A stretch of 64,000 nucleotides of DNA from contig MGXZ01000016.1 of NCBI GenBank assembly GCA_001802455.1, forward strand, positions 62,001-126,000, written 5' to 3'. The notes under the pieces are model-generated. The model saw nothing but the letters and a program-made list of their open reading frames with translations. It was not told the origin of the DNA and did not search any database. Within the stretch, counting starts at the first letter, position 1. Each line of letters opens with the position of its first letter. The DNA is from Gammaproteobacteria bacterium RIFCSPHIGHO2_12_FULL_39_24 (GTDB lineage: Bacteria; Pseudomonadota; Gammaproteobacteria; Coxiellales; Coxiellaceae). The position numbers and the translations under genes were made by a program. Below are positions 10,574 through 19,095 of this stretch, piece by piece.

Positions 10574-10996
10574 TTATGCACAAATCTCATCTTTTTTAAA
10601 GAAAAATGCGATTTCTTGCTGCGCTGTTTCTTTTGAATCCGATCCGTGAACAGCATTCGCATCAATGGATTCTGCAAAATCAGCACGAATAGTGCCTGTT
10701 GCTGCTTCTTTCGGATTGGTCGCACCCATGATATCACGATTTTTTTTGATTGCATTTTCACCTTGCAAAACTTGCACAAAAACGGGTCCTTCAATCATGA
10801 AATTCACCAGCGCATTAAAAAAAGGTCTTTCTTTGTGAACGGCGTAAAACCCCTCAGCTTGTTGGCGTGTTAACTGCATCATTTTTCCTGCAACCATTTT
10901 TAAACCCGCTTCTTCAAAACGCGTGATAATTTTTCCAATAATATTTTTTGCAACCGCATCCGGCTTGATAATCGACAATGTTTTTTCAATGGACAT
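10574..10996 (-). CDS. ndk: nucleoside diphosphate kinase
   Basis: [46 protein letters not shown]. Confidence 0.97.
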   Translation of the reverse strand: MSIEKTLSIIKPDAVAKNIIGKIITRFEEAGLKMVAGKMMQLTRQQAEGFYAVHKERPFFNALVNFMIEGPVFVQVLQGENAIKKNRDIMGATNPKEAATGTIRADFAESIDANAVHGSDSKETAQQEIAFFFKKDEICA

Positions 10997-11051
10997 AATG
11001 AACCTCGTGTGGTGAGAAATGAAAAATCGGGGGATTATATACTAAATTTTT

Positions 11052-11077
11052 TCAGTTATCAGTTATCAGTTATCAGT
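11052..11077. repeat. tandem GTTATCAG octamer array
   Basis: cagttatcagttatcagttatcag upstream of ndk, reverse orientation. Confidence 0.85.
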
Positions 11078-11173
11078 ACATCTAACACTGATCTCTAATA
11101 ACTATTATTGAATGGAATTAACAACACAGTTATGATAAGCATCGATCCGGATTAATTGACCGAGGAAAACAAT

Positions 11174-12400
11174 ATGTTTAATCGCATTTTATTAGCGGGA
11201 ATTATTATTTTCTGCGCTTGTGTGAGCAGTTTCGCTGCAACAACGCTAACTGCTGCACCCACGACAACAACCGTTGCAACACCAACACCACCAGCAACAT
11301 CAGTGATCACTCCTTCTGTTGATCGTCTTCCGACTATCATTCCACGAGCACCGAATTTAAGCGCAAATGGTTATGTGTTAATGGATGCCAATAGCGGTAC
11401 GATTATCGCGCACAAAAATAGCCATCAAGTCATGCAACCTGCAAGCCTCACCAAATTGATGACGCTGTATTTAACATTTCAGGCATTAAAAAGCGGGCAA
11501 ATTCATCTGACCGATCAGGTACGCATTAGCAAAACGGCATGGCAAACAGGCGGTTCTCGCATGTTTATTAAAGAAGGCAGTCAAGTCAGCGTTCAGGATT
11601 TAATTGATGGCATTATCGTTGCTTCTGGAAATGACGCTTGCACTGCACTCGCGCAATATGTTGGCGGAAATCAAGCTACTTTTGTTGATATGATGAATGC
11701 AATGGCACAACAACTGGGCATGAAAGACACGCATTATGTTGATCCCACCGGCTTACCACAACCGGGTCATCAAACAACGCCCTACGATATGGCATTGTTA
11801 ACACGCGCGATCATCAATAATTTTCCTGAATATTATCCTTTCTTCAAACAAGAGTGGATTACGTACAATAAAATCAAACAGCCCAATCGCAATAATTTAT
11901 TGTGGCGCGATCCGTCTGTTGATGGTTTAAAAACGGGACACACCGAAGAAGCAGGATATTGCTTGATTGCCTCTGCGATGCGTAATGGTATGCGTTTAAT
12001 TTCTGTTGTGATGGGTGCACCAACCAATGCGGCGCGTTCTGATAATTCACAAGCACTATTAAATTGGGGATTTCGTTTCTATCAAACACACAAATTGTAT
12101 GATGCCAATCAAGCGCTCGCTCATCCGCGCGTACTGATGGGTGAAAAAAGCACGTTACCTATTGGGTTAGCATCTCCTTTTTATGTGACGATTCAACATG
12201 GCCAATATTCACAATTAAAACCTGAAATTGATATCAACAAATCATTGAGCGCGCCCATTAAAAAAGGTGATGTCGTTGGTGCTCTCACGATTCGCATGCA
12301 AAATAATATCGTTGCATCGACTCCACTGGTTGCGCTAGAAGATGATAACAAAGGTGGTATTTTCACGCGTCTCTGGGATCGTTTGGTCATGATTTTTTAA
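11174..12400 (+). CDS. dacA: D-alanyl-D-alanine carboxypeptidase (PBP5/6 family)
   Basis: PASLTKLMT (SxxK), SGNDAC (SxN), DGLKTGHTEEAGYC (KTG); signal peptide. Confidence 0.95.
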   Translation: MFNRILLAGIIIFCACVSSFAATTLTAAPTTTTVATPTPPATSVITPSVDRLPTIIPRAPNLSANGYVLMDANSGTIIAHKNSHQVMQPASLTKLMTLYLTFQALKSGQIHLTDQVRISKTAWQTGGSRMFIKEGSQVSVQDLIDGIIVASGNDACTALAQYVGGNQATFVDMMNAMAQQLGMKDTHYVDPTGLPQPGHQTTPYDMALLTRAIINNFPEYYPFFKQEWITYNKIKQPNRNNLLWRDPSVDGLKTGHTEEAGYCLIASAMRNGMRLISVVMGAPTNAARSDNSQALLNWGFRFYQTHKLYDANQALAHPRVLMGEKSTLPIGLASPFYVTIQHGQYSQLKPEIDINKSLSAPIKKGDVVGALTIRMQNNIVASTPLVALEDDNKGGIFTRLWDRLVMIF

Positions 12401-12412
12401 TGAGCCTGTAAA

Positions 12413-13261
12413 ATGAACATTGTTTATTTAAACGGAGAATACCTTCCTCAAGAAAAAGCCACGATTTCCATCATGGATCGTGGCTTTTTATTTGGTGATG
12501 GTGTGTATGAAGTGGTTCCTGTTTTTAACGGAAAATTTTTTGGATTTGATAAACACATGCAACGCATGGAAAAAAGTTTATCGGCAATTGAAATTTCCAA
12601 TCCACACACTATATTGGAATGGGAAACTATTTTTAAAACATTGCTAAAAAAAAATAATATTGCGAATGGTAATTTCAGTTGTTATTGTCAAATAACACGC
12701 GGTGCAGAAATAACACGAAGCCACACCTTTTCAGATACCATCAAACCCACTGTGGTTGCCTTTATCACGTCTTTTAAAAGCAAATCGATCGATGAGCTCG
12801 AAAAAGGGTTTGCTGCAATTACGCAAGATGATTCTCGTCATCAGAATTGTCATATCAAGGCGATTAATTTATTGCCGAATATTTTGTTGATGCAAAAAGC
12901 AAAACGCTTCGGTGCAATTGAAGCGATTTTAATTCGCGACGATGAAATTCAAGAATGCACCAGCAGCAATATTTTTATTGTTAAAAACAATGAATTATTC
13001 ACCCCGCCGCTCACACATCATATTTTAAGCGGTGTCACACGTGATTTGATTTTAGCCGTCGCAAAAGAAAATAAAATAATTTGTCACGAGATAAGAATCA
13101 CGCCAGAAATGCTGAAAAACGCAGATGAAGTGTTTGTCACTGGTTCTGTCAAAGAAGTTTGTCCGATCACCACAATTGATAATCACCCTGTTGGTAATGG
13201 AAAAACAGGTCCCGTGTGGAAAAAAATAGTTACACTCTATGAAAAACAAAAAGTAAAGTAA
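12413..13261 (+). CDS. D-amino-acid aminotransferase / class IV PLP aminotransferase
   Basis: GEYLPQEKATISIMDRGFLFGDGVYEVVPV; IKAINLLPNIL; ECTSSNIFIV. Confidence 0.88.
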   Translation: MNIVYLNGEYLPQEKATISIMDRGFLFGDGVYEVVPVFNGKFFGFDKHMQRMEKSLSAIEISNPHTILEWETIFKTLLKKNNIANGNFSCYCQITRGAEITRSHTFSDTIKPTVVAFITSFKSKSIDELEKGFAAITQDDSRHQNCHIKAINLLPNILLMQKAKRFGAIEAILIRDDEIQECTSSNIFIVKNNELFTPPLTHHILSGVTRDLILAVAKENKIICHEIRITPEMLKNADEVFVTGSVKEVCPITTIDNHPVGNGKTGPVWKKIVTLYEKQKVK

Positions 13262-13262
13262 A

Positions 13263-13550
13263 ATGACAAAACCGAATGGACATCACAAAGAAGATAAATC
13301 ACTGATAGAGTTCCCTTGTGATTTCACACTGAAAATTATGGGAAAAGCACAAGGTGATTTTGAAAAAATTGTTTTCGATATTGTTCAAAAACATTTTCCC
13401 ACCTTCAACGATCAGCACGTTCAAAAAAAATTAAGTAAAGATAAGAATTATTTATCTTTGTCGATCACCGTTCATGCAGATTCAAAAATGCAACTGGATG
13501 CGCTTTATCAGGAATTGTCTACAACAAAAGAAATTTTAATGGTGCTGTAG
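13263..13550 (+). CDS. ybeD: YbeD/DUF493 family protein
   Basis: LIEFPCDFTLKIMGKAQGDFE..., position downstream of dacA. Confidence 0.85.
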   Translation: MTKPNGHHKEDKSLIEFPCDFTLKIMGKAQGDFEKIVFDIVQKHFPTFNDQHVQKKLSKDKNYLSLSITVHADSKMQLDALYQELSTTKEILMVL

Positions 13551-13557
13551 GATTATC

Positions 13558-14214
13558 ATGAACGACTGGCTCATAATTGCAGACGGTGAGTCATTAATAA
13601 AATCAGCCGTACAGAAGATAGCGCAAGATAAATCAATTATTGTTTTAGACGGTGCTTTATCTCAAGTGTTAGATTACAAAATAACACCGTTGATTCTTAT
13701 CGGTGATTTTGACTCTATTGATTTAGCATTGTTAGAGACCATTAAAAAAAATAAACGCATTACCGTTATTCATGACACAAATCAAAACACAACTGATTTA
13801 GAAAAAGCACTCAACTATCTTTGCGACAAACAACCCAATTCAGTAAGCATTTGTCATGCAACTGGAAAACGCTTAGATCACACACTCTATAATTTACGTC
13901 TACTGAAACGTTTTCATCATCAATTAAATCAATTAAAAATAATCACTGCGTTGGAAACAATTTATTTTTTCAGTGACAGCATAGTGTATTTATCTGCTCA
14001 AACCAAAGAACCACTTGCCCTGCTTGCTTTTCCAAAAGCCACTATTCATAGCACGAATCTTGAATATGAATTAACGCATGTAACGCTGGAATTTTCGGTA
14101 AAAGAAAGCATATCCAATACGATATTGCCCGGTAATGCAATCATTAACATTCAAGGCGATGCACTGTTGATGATCAGTCACGCGACACAGTTGTCTTTCG
14201 TTATTAAGCGCTGA
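13558..14214 (+). CDS. thiN: thiamine pyrophosphokinase
   Basis: IIADGE..., LIGDFDSID, HDTNQNTTDLEKALNYL, GKRLDHTLYNLRLL. Confidence 0.88.
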   Translation: MNDWLIIADGESLIKSAVQKIAQDKSIIVLDGALSQVLDYKITPLILIGDFDSIDLALLETIKKNKRITVIHDTNQNTTDLEKALNYLCDKQPNSVSICHATGKRLDHTLYNLRLLKRFHHQLNQLKIITALETIYFFSDSIVYLSAQTKEPLALLAFPKATIHSTNLEYELTHVTLEFSVKESISNTILPGNAIINIQGDALLMISHATQLSFVIKR

Positions 14215-14256
14215 TTTCTTTGCATTCGCTTGCCTGGATGATATAACTGCGTTATT
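14206..14256. repeat. partial (half) copy of hairpin element family 2
   Basis: TTAAGCGCTGATTTCTTTGCATTCGCTTGCCTGGATGATATAACTGCGTT closely matches 27611-27660. Confidence 0.7.
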
Positions 14257-14268
14257 CCGCAATAATCA

Positions 14269-14658
14269 TTAAACTCTTTTTGTTGGCGGCTGCAGCGAAA
14301 CAACCCGCTGTAATTCAGTCATCAAATTTAACTGGCATTGTTCCAAGAAGTGTGCTTGAAAAAGGGAAAAACGAGGGCGTGATACTACTATAACACTCTC
14401 TGAAATTGTTTTGAGATCACAGGGTAATATGGGCACATTGCAACCCCCATTCAGTTTCTTCACTATCAACAATAATCGAGATTTATTGTTGTCGGAATCA
14501 GGTAAAAAATCAGCATGTTTTGTCATTATTTCTTGTATTTTCGCACGTTCGGTAGACGTTTTTGACAAGCCGGTTAAGGCACGAAGCAATGTGTTCTCTT
14601 GTGAATCCAATTCTGGATTATATTTTTTTTGTAATTGATCAGTCAAATCGCTGCGCAT
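14269..14658 (-). CDS. hypothetical protein
   Basis: 129 aa ORF overlapping the 3' end of the PQ-loop gene by 20 bp, same strand. Confidence 0.55.
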   Translation of the reverse strand: MRSDLTDQLQKKYNPELDSQENTLLRALTGLSKTSTERAKIQEIMTKHADFLPDSDNNKSRLLLIVKKLNGGCNVPILPCDLKTISESVIVVSRPRFSLFQAHFLEQCQLNLMTELQRVVSLQPPTKRV

Positions 14659-15289
14659 TTGTCTTTCGTTGATAATAAAAAATCTGAAAAATCAAAATAG
14701 CTTTCTTAAGCAAACCAATTGAAGAATTTGCAATGCTCGGAAAATCCCAATGCAATGAAAGTGCTGATGTCATATCTAAAAAGCCGAGCACGATCGATAA
14801 GATAACAAACCACACGCTCAATCCTTGCGTTGATTTTTCTCGCCAGTTTTTAATAATCTGCGGAAATAAATAAGTCATCCAACACACATCAGAAACCAAT
14901 CCCGCGATGTCGTAATATTGTTTACCATGATGTAATAAAGTGAAATTCAACATCGCGTACGAAAAAACAATGAACACCAACACGCTTAAAAAAATAAAAT
15001 TATCCCGCGCGATTTTTGTTTTTAATCCATAGCGCGCAAATTGACAATGTTGTACAAACAAACAAATTAATCCCACCATCGTCACGGCGCGATATTGCCA
15101 CTGCATGTGTCGACCAAATCCATACAATAAATCGGCACTGTAGCCAAGCAGTAATAATCCATGCATCCACAGACTCAAACCATCTGTACTTTTTCGCTTA
15201 AAATTCAAAACAATTTGCGGTAAAAACCAAATGAAATAAATAATACTGGAGATACTCAGCGTGATTTCGCCGATAAGATGTGCATTCAT
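14639..15289 (-). CDS. PQ-loop repeat membrane protein, candidate thiamine transporter
   Basis: Two PQ-loop motifs: IYFIWFLPQIVLNFKRKSTDGLSLW and TYLFPQIIKNWREKSTQGLSVW; seven TM pattern; preceded by TPP riboswitch. Confidence 0.88.
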   Translation of the reverse strand: MNAHLIGEITLSISSIIYFIWFLPQIVLNFKRKSTDGLSLWMHGLLLLGYSADLLYGFGRHMQWQYRAVTMVGLICLFVQHCQFARYGLKTKIARDNFIFLSVLVFIVFSYAMLNFTLLHHGKQYYDIAGLVSDVCWMTYLFPQIIKNWREKSTQGLSVWFVILSIVLGFLDMTSALSLHWDFPSIANSSIGLLKKAILIFQIFYYQRKTNAQRFD

Positions 15290-15293
15290 GACA

Positions 15294-15392
15294 GCCTTCC
15301 TACGTTGATATTAATCAGACAGGTTCAAAGGGTTAAATGCAGTTGCATTTTCTCAGCGAAAAATTCGCACCCCTGGCCAAACAGGTAGGATA
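15294..15392 (-). promoter_or_regulatory. TPP riboswitch (THI element)
   Basis: Reverse strand reads ATCCTACCTGTTTGGCCAGGGGTGCGAATTTTTCGCTGAGAAAATGCAACTGCATTTAACCCTTTGAACCTGTCTGATTAATATCAACGTAGGAAGG: conserved GGGGTGC, CTGAGA, ACCCTTTGAACCTG, TTAATA, CGTAGG. Confidence 0.95.
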
Positions 15393-15417
15393 ATAGCATA
15401 ATTGCTGTAAATAAAAA

Positions 15418-15437
15418 GTGTGGGTGTGAGTGTGGGT
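15418..15437 (+). repeat. GTGGGT/GTGAGT hexamer-like array at lipB start
   Basis: gtgtgggtgtgagtgtgggt; includes the GTG codons available to start lipB. Confidence 0.7.
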
Positions 15438-16055
15438 CAGTTAATTGTTCGTGAATTAGACACGCAGGATTATAACAAAACCTGGAAAGCCATGCGTGAT
15501 TTTACAGATGCGCGAACAGATAAAACGCCCGATGAAATCTGGTTGTTGCAACATCCGCCAGTTTTTACGCAAGGATTAGCGGGAAAAGCAGAACATATTT
15601 TAAATCCGCATGCAATTCCAGTGGTACAAACTGATCGCGGCGGACAAATCACTTATCATGGACCTGGACAATTAGTCATTTATGTATTGATTGATTTAAA
15701 AAGAAAACAATTACACGCACGCAGTTTGGTAACAAAATTAGAGCAAAGTATTATTGATTTGCTTGCGCTATTATCCATTTTAGCTAAAACGAAATGTGAT
15801 GCACCTGGCGTTTATATCAATGACGAAAAAATTGGTTCGATTGGTTTGCGTATTCGCAAAGGTTGCAGTTATCATGGCGCTGCATTAAATGTCGATATGG
15901 ATTTAACACCATTTTCGTATATTAATCCCTGTGGTTTTAAGAATATGAAAATGACGCAAATTAAAACGCTGGCGCCGCACATTACTGTTGAGCAGATAAA
16001 ACAAGCCATTATTTCACCACTGTTAAAAAATTTCGGATATACTGATAACGGATAA
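15420..16055 (+). CDS. lipB: octanoyl-[ACP]:protein N-octanoyltransferase
   Basis: [60 protein letters not shown] start in the array. Confidence 0.95.
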   Translation: MGVSVGQLIVRELDTQDYNKTWKAMRDFTDARTDKTPDEIWLLQHPPVFTQGLAGKAEHILNPHAIPVVQTDRGGQITYHGPGQLVIYVLIDLKRKQLHARSLVTKLEQSIIDLLALLSILAKTKCDAPGVYINDEKIGSIGLRIRKGCSYHGAALNVDMDLTPFSYINPCGFKNMKMTQIKTLAPHITVEQIKQAIISPLLKNFGYTDNG

Positions 16056-16078
16056 CTGATAACTGATAACTGATAACC
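16041..16078. repeat. tandem CTGATAAC octamer array
   Basis: actgataacggataactgataactgataactgataac; contains the lipB stop codon. Confidence 0.9.
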
Positions 16079-16081
16079 ACT

Positions 16082-17023
16082 ATGTACGACCCCACCAAAA
16101 AATCCATCGGCAAAGACAAACTGTCTCGCATTCCCGTGAAAATTGAAAATACAGATGAACCGTTGCGCAAACCCGATTGGATTCGCATCAAATTAAATAA
16201 CAGCGACAAAGTTCAACATATTAAAAATATTTTGCGCGAAAATAAATTACATACCGTTTGCGAAGAAGCATCGTGTCCGAATTTACAGGAATGTTTTGGA
16301 CAGGGCACTGCCACGTTTATGATCATGGGTGATAAATGCACGCGACGTTGTGCGTTTTGTGCCGTGGGTCATGGTAGACCTGATCCGCTCGATGAGAATG
16401 AACCAGCCAATCTTGCCAACACAGTCGCATTATTAAAATTAAAATATATTGTGATCACTTCCGTTGATCGTGATGATTTACGTGACGGTGGTGCTTCGCA
16501 TTTTAGTGCTTGTATTAAGGCCATTCGTGAACGTTGCCCTGACATTAAAATTGAAACGCTCGTTCCTGATTATCGTGGGCGCATGGATCGCGCATTAATC
16601 GCTACCAGCACACAATTACCCGATGTATTTAATCACAATATTGAAACAACACAACGTTTGTATAAACAAGCGCGTCCGGGTTCTGATTATCACGTGTCAT
16701 TAACACTGTTAAAAACGTTCAAAGAACGCTTTCCTTCAGTTCCCACTAAATCCGGTATGATGTTGGGATTAGGTGAAACACTGGCAGAAGTGAAGCAAGT
16801 GCTACGTGATTTACGCGAACACAAAGTAGATCGGTTAACACTCGGACAATATTTACAACCGAGTCAATATCATTTGCCGGTTGAGCGTTATGTCACACCA
16901 CAAGAATTTTTAGATCATGCGAATTACGCAAAAGAATTGGGGTTTTCTAATGTGGCGAGTGGGCCATTGGTGAGATCGTCGTATCATGCTGACTTACAAG
17001 CAGCGGGTGAAACTATTTCTTAA
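16082..17023 (+). CDS. lipA: lipoyl synthase
   Basis: [60 protein letters not shown]. Confidence 0.98.
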   Translation: MYDPTKKSIGKDKLSRIPVKIENTDEPLRKPDWIRIKLNNSDKVQHIKNILRENKLHTVCEEASCPNLQECFGQGTATFMIMGDKCTRRCAFCAVGHGRPDPLDENEPANLANTVALLKLKYIVITSVDRDDLRDGGASHFSACIKAIRERCPDIKIETLVPDYRGRMDRALIATSTQLPDVFNHNIETTQRLYKQARPGSDYHVSLTLLKTFKERFPSVPTKSGMMLGLGETLAEVKQVLRDLREHKVDRLTLGQYLQPSQYHLPVERYVTPQEFLDHANYAKELGFSNVASGPLVRSSYHADLQAAGETIS

Positions 17024-17041
17024 CTCAAATACGATACAGAT

Positions 17042-19090
17042 ATGGAAAATCATTACGTACAATTACTACTGCATTTTTTACAAACGCATCCAATCCTGTG
17101 TCATTTATTTATTTTTATCATTGCGTTTTCTGAATCATTGCCACTGATTGGCACCATTGTGCCGGGTTCAGTCACGATGACATTGGTCGGTATTTTAATT
17201 GGCAATGGCACACTACCTGCGTTTTCTTCACTCTCGATTGCAACAGCAGGCGCATTCGTCGGTGATGCCACTGGTTTTGCTTTTGGATATTATTACAACG
17301 AAAAAATTCGCACATTCTGGCCCTTCAGAAAATATCCAAAATGGTTAGTAATGGGTGAAGATTTTTTTAAAAAACACGGCGGAAAAAGCATTATTCTCGG
17401 GCGATTTATTGGTCCTGCACGCAGCACCGTTCCGCTTATCGCTGGCATTTTACGTTTATCGTGGTTGCGTTTTTCTGCCGCTGCTATTCCATCTGCTGCA
17501 TTGTGGGCACTCCTGTATATGACACCTGGCATTTTACTCGGCGCACTTTCGCGTGAAATTCCCAGAGGTGAAACAACTCAATTCTTTTTATATGGAGTAG
17601 GCGCATTATTATTACTGTGGTTAATTTACTGGTTGATTCAACACTTCTTTATTCAATTGGCGCGTGGTATTAATACAATAACTGACCGCTGTTGGCGCTA
17701 CTTGATGCATCATCACGCAGGACGTTATTTTATTCGCTTGATTACCAACCAACAAAAACCCAGTGATCATCATCAACTCACCCTTTCTCTTGCAGCAATT
17801 ATTTCTGCCGTTTTATTTTTGTTATTATTTTTAAAAGTACAACACTATGGTGTTTTACCAGTCATCAATTTTCCTGTTTTTCATTTATTACAAAATATTC
17901 GCACACCGCGATGGGACACTATTTTCATAACCATCACTCTTATAGGAATGCCAAAAACCATCATGCTGATCAGCGTATTCATCACAGCGGGTTTTGCGCT
18001 GAAAAAACAATGGCGAACAGCAATTCATTTTTTTGCAGGATTGATTATAGCGGTAGGCGCCACTGAAATTTTTAAAAAATTATCTCACTCACCTAGACCA
18101 CGTGGTTTTGAATTCGTTGCAACCAGCTCTTCATTTCCAAGCGGCCATACCACATTAAGTTTTGTGGTGTTTGGTTTGCTGGCCTTTTTTATCGCGCAAA
18201 TTATCTCAAAAAATACACGCTGGATTGTTTACACCGCAGCAAGCCTACTTATTTTATCCGTTGCATTTTCACGCGTTTACTTAGGTGCGCATTGGGTAAG
18301 CGATATTGTTGGTAGTTTTTTATTGGGATTTTCCATTGTATTGTGTTGTATTGTTGCTTATCGACGTATGCCCAATAAAAAATCTGCGTTACAGTTAACA
18401 CTCCTATCTGCTGTCACCATTATTTCTCTCGGTTTATTTATTCCGTGGAGTGTTATGATTAAAACGGAATTCAGTAACAATAAACTACGTTACACGCGCG
18501 TATGGCATCCAGAGAAAATATCACTCCAAGCCTGGTGGCAATCACCATTACACCATGTGCCACTATATCGCAATAATCGCTTGGGATTACCATTTCAACC
18601 TTTTAACGTGCAATGGCAAGGTCAATTGCAAAAAATCAAAAAGCAATTGTTAAAAAAAGGATGGGTGTTGATGACGAATCACACAAAATTAAAATCAAAA
18701 TTGCAACGATTCACGAGTTTTGATGCACAATATCACATTCCTATTTTATCATGGCTTTATCAAGATAAACCGCCCGTGCTGTTTTTTATTAAAAAAATTG
18801 CAGGACGTAAACGCATTATTGAATTACGGTTATGGAAAAGTAATATTCATCTACAACCTAACGATAAACCCCTTTTATTGGGTGCCACCAATATTCGCAT
18901 TGCTCCCGCCGTATTGCTGTCTCTCAAATCAAAATCAAAAATTTCGTTAGCGGATAAAGGCGGACTCAATATTTTGTATCATGACACACCTTATTTTCAA
19001 CGAAAAATAATTCATGCGCATAACCAAGTTAAATCAGATGAGATTAAAAGATTAGAGTGGGATGGGGATATTTTATTGCTGAAAGAATAA
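17042..19090 (+). CDS. DedA (SNARE-associated) + PAP2 phosphatase + LssY-like C-terminal fusion protein
   Basis: N-terminal DedA (ESLPLIGTIVPGS, GRFIGPARSTVPLIAG), middle PAP2 (KKLSHSPRPRG, SFPSGHTTLS, SRVYLGAHWVSDIVGS), C-terminal soluble domain. Confidence 0.9.
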   Translation: MENHYVQLLLHFLQTHPILCHLFIFIIAFSESLPLIGTIVPGSVTMTLVGILIGNGTLPAFSSLSIATAGAFVGDATGFAFGYYYNEKIRTFWPFRKYPKWLVMGEDFFKKHGGKSIILGRFIGPARSTVPLIAGILRLSWLRFSAAAIPSAALWALLYMTPGILLGALSREIPRGETTQFFLYGVGALLLLWLIYWLIQHFFIQLARGINTITDRCWRYLMHHHAGRYFIRLITNQQKPSDHHQLTLSLAAIISAVLFLLLFLKVQHYGVLPVINFPVFHLLQNIRTPRWDTIFITITLIGMPKTIMLISVFITAGFALKKQWRTAIHFFAGLIIAVGATEIFKKLSHSPRPRGFEFVATSSSFPSGHTTLSFVVFGLLAFFIAQIISKNTRWIVYTAASLLILSVAFSRVYLGAHWVSDIVGSFLLGFSIVLCCIVAYRRMPNKKSALQLTLLSAVTIISLGLFIPWSVMIKTEFSNNKLRYTRVWHPEKISLQAWWQSPLHHVPLYRNNRLGLPFQPFNVQWQGQLQKIKKQLLKKGWVLMTNHTKLKSKLQRFTSFDAQYHIPILSWLYQDKPPVLFFIKKIAGRKRIIELRLWKSNIHLQPNDKPLLLGATNIRIAPAVLLSLKSKSKISLADKGGLNILYHDTPYFQRKIIHAHNQVKSDEIKRLEWDGDILLLKE

Positions 19091-19095
19091 TGCAA

